A stretch of DNA of 64,000 bases, taken from positions 1,426,001 to 1,490,000 of the forward strand of contig NZ_AZUI01000001.1 of the NCBI RefSeq assembly GCF_000526995.1. The letters are read 5' to 3'. Position 1 is the first letter of the stretch, and each line of letters starts with the position of its first letter. Positions 1-12,974 of the stretch are shown one piece after another. A program made the translations under genes and the position numbers. The notes under the pieces were generated by a model. That model ran no database searches, had not been told where the DNA came from, and saw only the letters and a list, made by a program, of their open reading frames with translations. The DNA comes from Lacrimispora indolis DSM 755. Lineage in GTDB: Bacteria > Bacillota > Clostridia > Lachnospirales > Lachnospiraceae.

Positions 1-121
1 CACGGATTGTGCAGATGGAAATTCCGCCTGCAGAGTGCCCACCCTGTTTGAGGGCATGGACACTGATACTGATAATGAAGACCCGGAAAGCAACCGGCTG
101 TTTATGGAAGACACTTATTAA
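1..121 (+). CDS. C-terminal end of an unidentified protein (truncated by window edge)
   Basis: Reading from base 2, an open frame of 39 residues ends in TAA at 119-121. The tail is acidic and Cys-containing and I do not recognise it. It ends 21 bases before the next start codon and shares its direction with a glycyl-radical domain gene and the PFL activase. By context it could be the body of a pyruvate formate-lyase whose radical domain is encoded separately, but no PFL motif is visible in the residues present. The upstream sequence is needed to identify it. Confidence 0.5.
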   Translation, partial: TDCADGNSACRVPTLFEGMDTDTDNEDPESNRLFMEDTY

Positions 122-142
122 GCACAAGAGGAGGATCATAAT

Positions 143-388
143 ATGGCAAATATCAGCGAATCTCAAATCAACAACCTTGTAAATTTATTGGATGGTTATG
201 TAGAAGAAGGCGGACACCACTTAAATGTCAATGTGTTCACCCGCGACACCCTTTTGGATGCCCAGAAGCATCCGGAGAATTACCCACAGCTTACCGTACG
301 GGTGTCCGGTTATGCAGTGAATTTTATCAAACTGACAAAGGAACAGCAGGATGAGGTAATCTCCCGTACGTTCCACAGCAACATGTAA
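143..388 (+). CDS. grcA: Stand-alone glycyl-radical domain protein (GrcA/YfiD-like, PFL C-terminal domain)
   Basis: This 81-residue protein matches only the C-terminal end of pyruvate formate-lyase. It has the segments NLLDGY, HHLNVNV and [13 protein letters not shown], with the radical-bearing glycine at about residue 56 in the RVSGY motif. A full PFL is about 740-780 residues and E. coli GrcA is 127, so this is essentially the radical domain alone. An AGGAGG ribosome site lies about 9 bases before the ATG. In the GrcA family such a piece docks onto a PFL body and carries the radical made by the activase, which is encoded next. Whether it is a spare part or the obligatory second half of a split PFL depends on the truncated gene upstream. 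Confidence 0.85.
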   Translation: MANISESQINNLVNLLDGYVEEGGHHLNVNVFTRDTLLDAQKHPENYPQLTVRVSGYAVNFIKLTKEQQDEVISRTFHSNM

Positions 389-412
389 TAAAAGACAAAG
401 AAGGCGATGTGC

Positions 413-1186
413 ATGACAGGATATATTCATTCCATTGAAAGCTTCGGCACCGTTGACGGACCGGGTGTGCGCATGGTGATCTTTTTACAGGGCTGTCCCA
501 TGCGCTGCCAGTACTGCCACAATCCGGACACCTGGAAAATGGCAGGCGGCACGCCTATGACGGCAGAAGAACTGTTAACGCAGTATGAGTCGTCCCGGAG
601 TTTCTACCGGGGCGGCGGCATAACTGCCACCGGCGGGGAACCCCTTATGCAGCTGGATTTTGTGACAGAGCTTTTTGAAGCTGCAAAAAAGAAAGACATC
701 CATACCTGTCTTGATACCTCAGGCGTCACGTTCCACAGGAATGATCCGGATTATTTGAAAAAAATAGACCGGCTTCTGGACCTAACCGATCTAGTCATGC
801 TGGATATCAAGCACATTGACGACACAAAGCACCAAACGCTTACAGGGCATTCCAATGGAAATATCCTGGATTTTGCCAGTTACTTAAGCGACCGGGATAT
901 TCCGGTGTGGGTCCGCCACGTGGCAGTGCCTCAGATCACGGACCAGGCCCCTGACTTATACAGGCTGGGACGCTTCATCGGCGGACTTAAAAACGTCAAG
1001 GCTCTTGATGTCCTGCCCTATCACGACATGGGTAAGGTGAAATACGAAAGCATGGGTCTGGACTACCCTTTAAAGGATACCCCTCCCATGTCCAGAGAAG
1101 GAGCCGTTGCCGCCAAGAAGATCATCTTAAGCGGAATCAGGGATGTCCGCACAGGGATCCCCGACCGGTATTGCTCCCAAAATTAA
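413..1186 (+). CDS. pflA: Pyruvate formate-lyase activating enzyme (radical SAM)
   Basis: This enzyme uses S-adenosylmethionine and a [4Fe-4S] cluster to abstract a hydrogen from the PFL glycine under anaerobic conditions. The cluster motif CxxxCxxC is visible in GCPMRCQYCHNPDTW near residue 30, after the conserved FGTVDGPG. The SAM-binding TGGEPL follows. Length (about 257 residues) is normal for PflA. The frame also opens at 407, but AAGG lies only 2 bases before that ATG and about 8 before the ATG at 413, so I prefer 413. It follows the glycyl-radical domain gene by 24 bases and is probably cotranscribed with it. Confidence 0.93.
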   Translation: MTGYIHSIESFGTVDGPGVRMVIFLQGCPMRCQYCHNPDTWKMAGGTPMTAEELLTQYESSRSFYRGGGITATGGEPLMQLDFVTELFEAAKKKDIHTCLDTSGVTFHRNDPDYLKKIDRLLDLTDLVMLDIKHIDDTKHQTLTGHSNGNILDFASYLSDRDIPVWVRHVAVPQITDQAPDLYRLGRFIGGLKNVKALDVLPYHDMGKVKYESMGLDYPLKDTPPMSREGAVAAKKIILSGIRDVRTGIPDRYCSQN

Positions 1187-1209
1187 ACAATAATTGTACC
1201 ATTTACTAC

Positions 1210-1238
1210 TTGAATAATTCTTATTAATAGTATAAAAT
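1210..1238 (+). promoter_or_regulatory. Sigma-A-type promoter for ferredoxin
   Basis: TTGAAT at 1210-1215 and TAAAAT at 1233-1238 are separated by 17 bases, 38 bases before the ferredoxin start, in an AT-rich spacer. Confidence 0.5.
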
Positions 1239-1275
1239 ATAGAAAAATCTATAGATTATAAGGAGGTAATTTATC

Positions 1276-1446
1276 ATGGCACGTGTTATTAGTGACGCTT
1301 GCGTTAGCTGCGGAAGCTGTGAAGCTGAGTGCCCAGTAAGCGCTATCAGCCAGGGTGATTCTCAGTTTGTTATTGATGCAGATAGTTGTATCGATTGTGG
1401 TGCTTGTGAAGGTGTCTGTCCAACAGGAGCTATTTCTGAAGCATAA
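1276..1446 (+). CDS. 2[4Fe-4S] ferredoxin
   Basis: This is a 56-residue low-potential electron carrier of the clostridial type. Two CxxCxxCxxxCP motifs are visible: CVSCGSCEAECP in the N-terminal half and CIDCGACEGVCP in the C-terminal half, each supplying ligands to two cubane clusters. AGGAGG at 1261-1266 sits 9 bases before the ATG. It has its own promoter and is closed by a strong hairpin, so it is a single-gene unit. In clostridia such ferredoxins serve pyruvate:ferredoxin oxidoreductase and hydrogenase. Confidence 0.96.
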   Translation: MARVISDACVSCGSCEAECPVSAISQGDSQFVIDADSCIDCGACEGVCPTGAISEA

Positions 1447-1459
1447 TTATGGATACATA

Positions 1460-1487
1460 AATGCCTCTTCCTTCGGGAAGAGGCATT
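1460..1487 (+). terminator. Rho-independent terminator after ferredoxin
   Basis: A 12-bp perfect stem (AATGCCTCTTCC and its complement) closes a TTCG tetraloop, followed by TTTTG. It starts 14 bases after the stop codon. Confidence 0.85.
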
Positions 1488-1623
1488 TTGTTATATCATC
1501 ACATTCTTCATATTTGCATACTAATGAATCAAGCGGATATGGCTGCACATCCAGCTGATTCGCAAATCTAAGGTTGAAAGATGTTGTTCTTTCAGCCTTT
1601 AATAAGGAAAGGACATTTCTAGT

Positions 1624-2337
1624 ATGAGAAAACCACTGATCGGCCTGACCCCTGCCCATGATATTGAGAGCGGTGATGTGAAGGCGCGTCCTACTTATAT
1701 GCGGGCATTAAAAGCTGCGGGAGCAATCCCGGTCATAATGCCCTTAGATGCCTCAGAAGAGGATTTAAAGCAGCTTTCCCAGGAACTGGACGGATTTCTG
1801 TTCACAGGCGGTCCCGATGTCCACCCCTTCCTTTTTGGAGAAGAGACACAGGAGCACTGCGGCAATGTATCCCCGGCCAGGGACCAGATGGAAATTTCCC
1901 TGCTTCCCATGATCATGGAACTTAGAAAGCCTGTGCTTGGAATCTGCCGGGGTATCCAGGTCTTAAATATCGCGCTTGGGGGAAATATCTGGCAGGATAT
2001 TCCCTCCCAGGTGAAACGGGATTTTCCTCTCGCCCACTCCCAGCCGTTTCATTATGATATGCCATGCCATACGGTTTCCCTAACCAAGGGCAGCCTTCTT
2101 GCCAGGATATCGGGGTGCTCCTCTTTAAAGGTCAACAGCATGCACCATCAGGCAGTCAAAGACATTGCTCCAGGGCTTATTGCTTCTGCTTACTCGACCG
2201 ATCATTTGATCGAAGCCCTTGAAATGCCTGGCTATCCCTTTTTTATCGGAGTTCAATGGCATCCGGAATATCTATGGGAAAAGAATGAAGAGGCGTTCCG
2301 ACTGTTTCAGACGTTTGTAGAAGCCTGCAAAGAATGA
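1624..2337 (+). CDS. Class I glutamine amidotransferase, gamma-glutamyl-GABA hydrolase family (peptidase C26)
   Basis: The 237-residue protein has the full triad of this family: nucleophile Cys about 108 in GICRGIQVLN, and His about 213 and Glu about 215 in GVQWHPEY. The oxyanion-region FTGGPDVHP lies near residue 60. Relatives such as PuuD hydrolyse gamma-glutamyl amides in the cytoplasm. No putrescine-pathway genes are nearby, so the substrate is open. The ATG at 1624 follows GGAAAGGAC. It stands alone between the ferredoxin unit and a convergent regulator gene. Confidence 0.85.
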   Translation: MRKPLIGLTPAHDIESGDVKARPTYMRALKAAGAIPVIMPLDASEEDLKQLSQELDGFLFTGGPDVHPFLFGEETQEHCGNVSPARDQMEISLLPMIMELRKPVLGICRGIQVLNIALGGNIWQDIPSQVKRDFPLAHSQPFHYDMPCHTVSLTKGSLLARISGCSSLKVNSMHHQAVKDIAPGLIASAYSTDHLIEALEMPGYPFFIGVQWHPEYLWEKNEEAFRLFQTFVEACKE

Positions 2338-2353
2338 CTTTATATACGTAAAA

Positions 2354-2390
2354 AATCCGCAGTTTCCACTTTCAGCGGCAGCTGCGGATT
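2354..2390. terminator. Convergent intergenic hairpin, likely bidirectional terminator
   Basis: AATCCGCAG at 2354-2362 pairs with CTGCGGATT at 2382-2390. It is preceded by A-rich and followed by T-containing sequence and lies between the amidotransferase (plus) and MerR-like (minus) genes. Confidence 0.55.
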
Positions 2391-2441
2391 CCTTTGCCTG
2401 AGCCCTTTTGGCAGCTCTAATTATCTGAAAGTAGTGTGGTT

Positions 2442-3101
2442 TTATAACTTTTTTCCATTTCGTCCGAACTTCTTTTTACGGTTAAAAAATGGGATCTTGG
2501 AAGCGGCAGCTTCCGCACGCCCTTTGTTATCTTTCTGATACGAACGCATAAGCTCGTCCAACTGCTTGAACCGCTCTTCCTCTTTTTCTTCTTTTAAATT
2601 CATTAAATATTCCATCTCTTTAATGACCTTGTCATTAACCAGGCTGCTTACATCCTGGCTTAACTGCTCATTATTTACTTCTAAGGCCCGTCCAATGATA
2701 TGGTTCATGATCTCCTGAAACTGCTCCATTTTTTCATGGGCAACGGAAATCGGCGCCGATGTCTGTACCTCCAGGCCTGTCCCGTCCTCCGTACCAGATA
2801 TTGCACTGTCTTTTAATTCCTGAGCAACCTGTCCCTCTAATAATTCATCTGGTATGACAGGATCCCTGCCGTCCTCAATAACCTTATCAAGCGCTGTCTT
2901 AATGGCTTTTAACTGATATCCCTTCTCCTTTAAGTCTTTGATCTGCTTGAATAAACGGATGTGTGCTTCAGTGTAATACCGGTGCCCCATCTCATTTCTG
3001 GGAATTTTTAACTCCAGCTCGTCCTCCCAGTATCTAAGGACATGAGACTCCACATCGACCTTCTTCGATGCATCCGATATTAAGTAATGTATCTCAGCCA
3101 T
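2442..3101 (-). CDS. MerR-family transcriptional regulator with long C-terminal coiled-coil-like region
   Basis: The N-terminal 70 residues form a MerR-type winged helix-turn-helix (SDASKKVDVESHVLRYWEDE, then RYYTEAHIRLFKQIKDLKEKGY). The remainder (about 150 residues) is Glu/Lys-rich and probably helical, with a basic end (NRKKKFGRNGKKL). No Cys-rich effector domain is seen, so it is not a classic metal sensor. An upstream in-frame ATG at 3137 exists, but AAGGAGAGG lies 8 bases before the ATG at 3101, giving a 219-residue protein. Its target is unknown. Confidence 0.8.
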   Translation of the reverse strand: MAEIHYLISDASKKVDVESHVLRYWEDELELKIPRNEMGHRYYTEAHIRLFKQIKDLKEKGYQLKAIKTALDKVIEDGRDPVIPDELLEGQVAQELKDSAISGTEDGTGLEVQTSAPISVAHEKMEQFQEIMNHIIGRALEVNNEQLSQDVSSLVNDKVIKEMEYLMNLKEEKEEERFKQLDELMRSYQKDNKGRAEAAASKIPFFNRKKKFGRNGKKL

Positions 3102-3403
3102 AGCTATATCCTCTCCTTTGGTTCGTTTAGTTTTCATAACCTTACTATTTATATCATATGCGGGATTCGAAGGGATTATGAATGGGAATTGGAAAATTTT
3201 ATAAGGGAATTGAGAAAATATTTGAATGGGGGAGGGATGGGGAATGATGGAGAAGGGAGTTTAGTGGGGGAGATTTGAGGGGGTGGGGGGTGTTTGAGAA
3301 TATAGGCGGGAGGCTTTGAGAATGCTGAGGGGAGCATTGAGAATATAGGCGCTTGCTGGAATCCGGCGGGGTATGCTTTGGATATACTTCGAGCCCGCAG
3401 GGG

Positions 3404-3449
3404 CCATCTGGGAGAATGGATTTGAGGAGCAATCCATTCTCCCAGATGG
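3404..3449. repeat. 19-bp perfect inverted repeat
   Basis: The arm at 3404-3422 (CCATCTGGGAGAATGGATT) is exactly complementary to 3431-3449, with an 8-base loop. There is no T-run on either side, so it is not a standard terminator. Confidence 0.85.
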
Positions 3450-3464
3450 GGGGCATTCGCCCCA

Positions 3465-3540
3465 TAGAAACAGAGGGACCCCTTGCCCCGGAAAAGCAAA
3501 CAAGTTTGTTTTTCCGGGGCAAGGGGTCCCTCTGTTTCTA
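3465..3540. repeat. 31-bp perfect inverted repeat just after the dnaB stop
   Basis: The arm at 3465-3495 begins TAGAAACAGAGGGACC and is exactly complementary to 3510-3540, leaving a 14-base loop that can itself pair. A smaller hairpin, GGGGC-ATTC-GCCCC, lies at 3450-3463. It starts 6 bases after the dnaB stop codon and may act as the 3' end of the gdpP-rplI-dnaB transcript, though it lacks a U-tract. Confidence 0.9.
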
Positions 3541-3546
3541 TCCTGC

Positions 3547-4887
3547 TCATTGCTTGGCCATGTTTGCGAACTTTGTATACTCTGGCCTCCAGACCAGGTT
3601 TACTGTTCCGATAGGACCATTTCTCTGTTTAGCAATTATTACTTCCGCAATATTCGGCATATCGGTATCCTTATTATAATAATCATCACGATACAAAAAC
3701 ATAACCACATCGGCATCCTGCTCAATCGCCCCGGACTCTCGAAGGTCGGAAAGCATAGGCCGGTGGTCTTGCCTTGTTTCACAGGCACGGCTTAACTGTG
3801 ATAGGGCGATTACGGGAGCGCTTAGCTCTCTTGCCAGGCCTTTAAGGGATCTGGAAATTTCTGAGATCTCCTGCTGACGGTTATCGCCGCCTTTTCCGCT
3901 TCCGCTCATCAGCTGAAGGTAGTCGATGATGACTACGCTAAGACCATGTTCCAGCTTCATCTTTCGGCATTTGGAACGCAGTTCTCCAATAGAAATTCCA
4001 GGAGTATCGTCGATGATCAGCTTGGAATTTCCGATGACTCCGATTCCTTCCACTACGGCATCCCAGTCGGAATCGGATAAGGTTCCGGTTCTGAGCTTCT
4101 GGGAATCTACGTTGGATTCCATGGCAAGCATACGGTTTACCAGCTGTTCCTTTGACATCTCAAGGCTGAATACCATGCTGGGCAGGCCTTTTTTTACCGC
4201 AATATGGTCTACCAGGTTCAGTACGAAAGCCGTCTTACCCATGGAAGGGCGGGCTGCGATGAGGATGAAATCGGAAGGCTGCAGACCGGAAGTCTTGTAA
4301 TCCAGATCAATAAAGCCTGTGGGGATTCCGGTCACGGTTCCCTGATTTTTAGAGGCCTCTTCGATCTTTTCCAGAACGTTCATGGCAACCTGGCGGATGG
4401 GTACGAAATCTCCGGAGCTGCGGTTCTGAAGCAGGTCAAATATAGTTTTTTCCGTGGTGGCAAGAATGGTCTCCAGGGATTCCTTTCCTGCGTAACAGGT
4501 GTTTGCAATGTCTTCGTTTGCCTTAATAAGCCGCCGCAGGACGGCTTTGTTCTGCACAATATTTGCATAAGACTTTATATTGGCGGATGTTGGAACCGTG
4601 GTGATGATATCCCTTACAAAGTCCAGGCTTGAAACCTCGGGAGGGACATCCTTCTCCTTTAAACGGTTTTGAAGCGTCACCAGATCCACTGGTAAATTCT
4701 CATTAAAAAGCTCCAGCATGGCCTCAAACATGATGCCATACTGGTGCTGGTAAAAATCTCCTGCTGTAACGATCTCGGAAGCCGTGATGATCGCATCCCG
4801 GTCCATCAGCATGGAACCGATGACGGATTGCTCTGCCTCAATGCTGTGAGGAAGCACCCGTTTGATCAGGGCATCATCCATGTTCAT
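3547..4887 (-). CDS. dnaB: Replicative DNA helicase DnaB (DnaC in Bacillus)
   Basis: This is the hexameric ATP-driven helicase that unwinds DNA at the fork and recruits primase. The 446-residue protein has the N-terminal domain (PHSIEAEQSVIGSMLMDRDA), the Walker A loop ARPSMGKTA near residues 212-220, Walker B in VVIIDYLQLM, and the DnaB box LSQLSRACETR. Length is normal and there is no sign of an intein. It starts 5 bases after the rplI stop, within the common Firmicutes order gdpP-rplI-dnaB. Confidence 0.97.
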   Translation of the reverse strand: MNMDDALIKRVLPHSIEAEQSVIGSMLMDRDAIITASEIVTAGDFYQHQYGIMFEAMLELFNENLPVDLVTLQNRLKEKDVPPEVSSLDFVRDIITTVPTSANIKSYANIVQNKAVLRRLIKANEDIANTCYAGKESLETILATTEKTIFDLLQNRSSGDFVPIRQVAMNVLEKIEEASKNQGTVTGIPTGFIDLDYKTSGLQPSDFILIAARPSMGKTAFVLNLVDHIAVKKGLPSMVFSLEMSKEQLVNRMLAMESNVDSQKLRTGTLSDSDWDAVVEGIGVIGNSKLIIDDTPGISIGELRSKCRKMKLEHGLSVVIIDYLQLMSGSGKGGDNRQQEISEISRSLKGLARELSAPVIALSQLSRACETRQDHRPMLSDLRESGAIEQDADVVMFLYRDDYYNKDTDMPNIAEVIIAKQRNGPIGTVNLVWRPEYTKFANMAKQ

Positions 4888-4892
4888 GCCTC

Positions 4893-5339
4893 CTAGCTTT
4901 CTACTACCTTAACAATTAATTTTGCAGTAACATCCTTATGAAGCTTGACTGGAACCTCATGGGAACCAAAGGTCTTAAGGGGTTCAGGAAGAATCAGTTT
5001 CTTCTTATCAATATCATATCCCAGCTGGTTCTTAATGGCAGCAGAGATTTCTTTTCCCGATACAGAACCAAAGGCTCTTCCACCTTCTCCCGCACGCATG
5101 GTTAAGGTGATGGACGCTTCGGAAATCTTGGTTCCAAGTTCCTTTGCAGCTTCCAAATGCTCCGCCGCAATTCTGGCCTCATTGGCCTTCTGAAGCTTTA
5201 AGTCATTTAAATTCTTAGTTGTTGCTTCAATACCCAGCTTTTTCGGGAGAATGAAATTCCTCGCATATCCATCGTTGACCTTAACGATCTGTCCCTTCTT
5301 GCCCAATGCCTTTACGTCTTCTAATAATACAACTTCCAT
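4893..5339 (-). CDS. rplI: 50S ribosomal protein L9
   Basis: The 148-residue protein shows the L9 signature ([16 protein letters not shown], then [10 protein letters not shown]). It has the N-terminal rRNA-binding domain, a central connecting helix and the C-terminal domain ([12 protein letters not shown]). It contacts 23S rRNA near the L1 stalk and affects frame maintenance. Its ATG overlaps the gdpP stop codon as TAATG, so it is probably translationally coupled. Confidence 0.97.
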   Translation of the reverse strand: MEVVLLEDVKALGKKGQIVKVNDGYARNFILPKKLGIEATTKNLNDLKLQKANEARIAAEHLEAAKELGTKISEASITLTMRAGEGGRAFGSVSGKEISAAIKNQLGYDIDKKKLILPEPLKTFGSHEVPVKLHKDVTAKLIVKVVES

Positions 5340-7399
5340 TATGATATGTCTCCCTTCTCTAACATCTCTTTAATAACCGCTTTTACGCGGGTTTTGGCTT
5401 CTTCAATGCTGACACCTGCAAGCTGTGCACCTGCAATGCTGCGGTGACCTCCTCCGCCCAGCTTTTCCATCATGACCTGTACATTGACTTCATCAATGGA
5501 ACGGGCGCTTACATACACCGCATGATTATAATCTGTCATTACGATGGAGGCCTTGATTCCGGCTATGTCCAGCAGCTCATTGGCTGCCTGAGCACCTACG
5601 ACCGTAGGACTATCGATTCCTTCCGAGGAACATACGCTGATGGCAAAGCAGCCCTCGAAAATCTCCGCATCACGCACGGCTTCCGCTTTTGCCTTATAGT
5701 CATCTAAGTTATCCCGGAACAGCTTCCGCACACGGACTACGTCCGCACCGTTTCTTCTTAAGAAAGCGGCCGCTTCAAAGGTCCTGACACCTGTCTGGTT
5801 AGTGAAATTATTGGTATCAATGACGATCCCTGCATAAAGGGCATCTGCTTCCGGTGATTTGATCTTGATTCCATCTGCAATGTACTGCAGCACCTCCGCT
5901 ACCATTTCACAGGAAGAGGATGCATAGGGTTCCACATAAGAAAGAACCGCATTATCAATGATCTCACTGCTCTGTCTGTGATGGTCCAGAACCACAATGG
6001 TCTTTACAAGACGAAGAAGCTCCGGCGCATCGGTAATGCTGGGACGGTTTACATCCACCACCACCAAAAGAGTATTGGCGTCCACCAGCTCTGCTGCTTT
6101 AGCTCCTGTTAAAAATAAATCCTCCGGGTAATCAGGATTTCCCACAAAACGGTCCAGCATGGGGCGGACCGAGGTAGTCACTTCATTGATGATGACATTG
6201 GCCTTTTTATCCATGGCCGTCGCAATGCGGTAAATTCCAACCGCAGCGCCAAAGGCATCAATATCTGTTAAACGGTGTCCCATGATCAACAGCCGGTCCT
6301 TTGTCTCCATCAGCTCCCTGAGCGCATGAGCCTTTACACGGGCCTTTACGCGGGTGGTTTTTTCTACCTGCTGGGCCTTACCTCCGAAATACTGGATCCG
6401 TTCACCATCCTTAATCACCGCCTGGTCGCCTCCCCGTCCCAGGGCCATATCAATGGCGATTCTTGCCAAATCGTAATTCCGGTAATAGCTGTCTCCGTTC
6501 ATTCCAAGGCCAATGCTTAAGGTCACTGCCATCTCATTGCCGATATTGACGGTTTTTACTTCTTCCAAAATGGAAAAACGGTTCTCCTTAAGTTCCGCAA
6601 TATAGGACTGCTTAATGGCAATAAAATATTTATCCTTTTCCAGCTTCTTAACGATCCCGTTCATATTGGTGATGTATTTGGTGATCTTCCGGTCAATGAG
6701 GGCAGTAAGCAGGGAACGTCGTACCTCTTCCACACTCTCCAGAGCCTCATCATAATTATCCAGATAAATAAGGCCGGCCACCATCTTCTGGTCATCCACC
6801 ATCTGCTTATAAGTAAGAATCTCTGTTTCATCAAAAAGATAGATTGCCACAAGCATCTGCCCGGCAGCCTCCATGCCAATGGATGGAACAATAGATTCCG
6901 GTGAATCCTTCATATAAATGGCCTTTAAGCGGATCTGGTATTTCCGTTCATCCCGTGCGGCATGAAGAACAGCCGTACCCTCGTTAAGCTTTAACACTTC
7001 CTTTGTTATCTCCGGAAAAATGGTCATGATGTTCTTTCTTGTAAGCTTTAGAGGCTTTTCTTCCCCCAACACCTCTGAAAACACTGTATTTCCCCAGAGA
7101 ATCCTTCCGTTTTCATCCGCCATCCCATACGGAATTTCCAGATCGGTAAGGAGCTGCTTCTGCATCCAGGAATATTCCGCAGAAAATTCCACAAGGCCAC
7201 TCAGCAGAAGTCTTCTTCTGTAAGTATAAAGCCAGACTGCTATACCTATATACAGAAGTGTAAAAACCGCCATGATAATGCCCGCTTTTGTGCTGGCTGC
7301 GCCGATCACCGTATTGGCGGCAATCAGCAATGCGCTCAGATAAAGCGGCCACTGCATATACGTCCTCAGCTGTCCCTTTATTTTGAACTTTTCTTTCAT
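5339..7399 (-). CDS. gdpP: Cyclic-di-AMP phosphodiesterase GdpP/YybT family
   Basis: This membrane enzyme hydrolyses c-di-AMP. In order the 686 residues show two N-terminal membrane helices, a PAS-like sensor region, a degenerate GGDEF domain, and a DHH/DHHA1 catalytic module. The last includes [28 protein letters not shown] and the GGGGH motif near the C-terminus. Length is close to the usual 650-690. It is the first gene of the gdpP-rplI-dnaB unit, with a promoter 48 bases upstream. The GGDEF part lacks a proper GGDEF motif, as is typical of this family. Confidence 0.95.
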   Translation of the reverse strand: MKEKFKIKGQLRTYMQWPLYLSALLIAANTVIGAASTKAGIIMAVFTLLYIGIAVWLYTYRRRLLLSGLVEFSAEYSWMQKQLLTDLEIPYGMADENGRILWGNTVFSEVLGEEKPLKLTRKNIMTIFPEITKEVLKLNEGTAVLHAARDERKYQIRLKAIYMKDSPESIVPSIGMEAAGQMLVAIYLFDETEILTYKQMVDDQKMVAGLIYLDNYDEALESVEEVRRSLLTALIDRKITKYITNMNGIVKKLEKDKYFIAIKQSYIAELKENRFSILEEVKTVNIGNEMAVTLSIGLGMNGDSYYRNYDLARIAIDMALGRGGDQAVIKDGERIQYFGGKAQQVEKTTRVKARVKAHALRELMETKDRLLIMGHRLTDIDAFGAAVGIYRIATAMDKKANVIINEVTTSVRPMLDRFVGNPDYPEDLFLTGAKAAELVDANTLLVVVDVNRPSITDAPELLRLVKTIVVLDHHRQSSEIIDNAVLSYVEPYASSSCEMVAEVLQYIADGIKIKSPEADALYAGIVIDTNNFTNQTGVRTFEAAAFLRRNGADVVRVRKLFRDNLDDYKAKAEAVRDAEIFEGCFAISVCSSEGIDSPTVVGAQAANELLDIAGIKASIVMTDYNHAVYVSARSIDEVNVQVMMEKLGGGGHRSIAGAQLAGVSIEEAKTRVKAVIKEMLEKGDIS

Positions 7400-7446
7400 A
7401 TCTTTCTCCTTATGGAAAAAAGGGTTCTCTTTTTCACTATCTTAAC

Positions 7447-7475
7447 ATTATATCATAGTCATCTGGGTTCGTCCA
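7447..7475 (-). promoter_or_regulatory. Promoter of gdpP-rplI-dnaB
   Basis: On the minus strand a perfect TATAAT lies 17 bases after TGGACG, about 48 bases before the gdpP ATG. Confidence 0.5.
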
Positions 7476-7529
7476 TTAAAATACAAAAACTAAGGAAATA
7501 CAAGGCTTTCGGTGAATTTAAAACAATTT

Positions 7530-7599
7530 TTAAAGGGCCTTTGCGCTGCAAAAAACGCAAAAACCCCTTTGACAATAAACCGGTATGGTCCTTATTGTC
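7530..7599. terminator. Hairpins between the response regulator and gdpP
   Basis: Two inverted repeats lie here. One is an AAAGGG(N)CCTTT-type stem around 7535-7570. The other is GACAATAA at 7571-7578 with TTATTGTC at 7592-7599. They lie just after the response-regulator stop and may end that transcript. Confidence 0.4.
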
Positions 7600-7626
7600 T
7601 GTTACCGCCGAACATCTTTCTCAGCC

Positions 7627-8004
7627 TTATACCACTCTGCTTCTTTCTATTATATATTGATTGATCATTTTAACTATCTGCGTTTTTGTATAGGGTTTTA
7701 TGATAAAGCCAAAAGCCCGGATTTTCCATGCCTCCAGCGAAAAACCGGGAATTCCGGAAAGAAGTACCACCTCCGGCGGGTTGGGAAGCTCATAGAGCTT
7801 AGCAGCAAGAGTAATTCCGCTGATGTCTGGCATGACCACATCTGAAAACACCATATCTATCGAATTTTCTCTCACATATTGCATGGCTGTAATGGCTTCA
7901 TTAAAGCTGCCGCATAACTCAACTCCATCTATTTCCTTTAAAATACGAGTCAGTTTAACTAATAATTCCTCCGAGTTATCTACTACTATGACTCTGATGC
8001 ACAT
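7627..8004 (-). CDS. Single-domain response regulator (CheY-like receiver)
   Basis: The 125-residue protein is a receiver domain with no output domain. The phospho-acceptor Asp is in FSDVVMPD, an acidic residue follows VVVD near the N-terminus, and the conserved Lys is in IIKPYT. The conserved Ser/Thr is in VVLLSG. No histidine kinase is adjacent. The sequence resembles receivers of Spo0A-type sporulation regulators, but the DNA-binding half is absent and no frameshift remnant follows it. The role is unknown; it may be a phosphate shuttle. Confidence 0.85.
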   Translation of the reverse strand: MCIRVIVVDNSEELLVKLTRILKEIDGVELCGSFNEAITAMQYVRENSIDMVFSDVVMPDISGITLAAKLYELPNPPEVVLLSGIPGFSLEAWKIRAFGFIIKPYTKTQIVKMINQYIIERSRVV

Positions 8005-8053
8005 AATGCCTCCCTGGTTCTTTTAATCTTTTTTCATTAAATGTAATAATGCT

Positions 8054-8082
8054 ATTATACTTAGAATTGCATATTCTTTCAA
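8054..8082 (-). promoter_or_regulatory. Sigma-A promoter of the receiver-domain gene
   Basis: On the minus strand TTGAAA and TATAAT are 17 bases apart, about 50 bases before the start codon. GGGAGG is near the ATG. Confidence 0.6.
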
Positions 8083-8282
8083 CGGGGGACTGAAATAAAA
8101 CATTGGATCAGCTGGATTTGAGGTTGGTTATTTTCTTTTTTCCGCCCTGTATCTGACTATTTTTGATTATACAATCCATGAGCTTGCCTTGCTTACAGTG
8201 AAAGGATATGCTGTAATTCATGTTCTTATTTTCCTTAACAAGTTTATTCATAACCTGTCTGACACCATTCTATTCCATGTCC

Positions 8283-12682
<4,400 letters not shown>

Positions 12683-12707
12683 AATATAAGTTGCTATATG
12701 CTATTAT

Positions 12708-12735
12708 CAGAGGATTGCCATATGGTAATCCTCTG
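12708..12735 (+). terminator. Hairpin after collagen-like gene A
   Basis: CAGAGGATTGCC pairs with GGTAATCCTCTG across a 4-base loop (one G-T pair), 26 bases after the stop. The following T-run is weak. Confidence 0.6.
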
Positions 12736-12974
12736 TAATTTATAGCAGAAATAGGCGATTTTATAGAACGGGGGGCAGCAGGTTCTATATCATAGTACAT
12801 TTTTGGCATATATATCAATACAAAAAAGACGGAGAGGCCCTGCATATTAATACCTCTGTGTTTGCATATTTGACCAGCCAAAACCTCTATGTTGAAAACT
12901 TTGCTTCGCGTACCGTGGTAGAACGCTTTTCTAATGTGGTATGGCCATTGAACAAATTCTGTAAAGTACGAAAC
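12736..12974. other. Degenerate intergenic sequence
   Basis: An open plus-strand stretch of about 60-70 codons ends near 13027 (it includes VENFASRTVVERF) but has no ribosome site and I do not recognise it. It adjoins two clear pseudogenes and may be another decayed fragment. Confidence 0.3.

Larger units (their letters stand above)
3102..3546. other. Non-coding spacer with purine-rich tract and stacked inverted repeats
   Basis: This 445-bp gap between dnaB and the MerR-like gene holds no convincing gene; its ORFs are low-complexity readings of the repeats. On the plus strand 3228-3290 is rich in runs of 3-6 G. TTGAGAATATAGGCG occurs twice, at 3294-3308 and 3337-3351. Hairpins fill 3404-3540. 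Confidence 0.7.

Noticed and set aside
3465-3540. Insertion sequence ends
   Set aside because: The inverted repeats enclose only 14 bases, no transposase is nearby and no target-site duplication was seen.
3176-3550. Pro/Ser/Phe-rich minus-strand ORFs of 80-124 codons
   Set aside because: They read through the G-rich tract and inverted repeats, overlap each other in different frames and have no ribosome site.
5444-5707. Antisense ORFs within gdpP, dnaB, topB and other long genes
   Set aside because: They lie wholly inside well-supported genes in other frames and show no family motifs.
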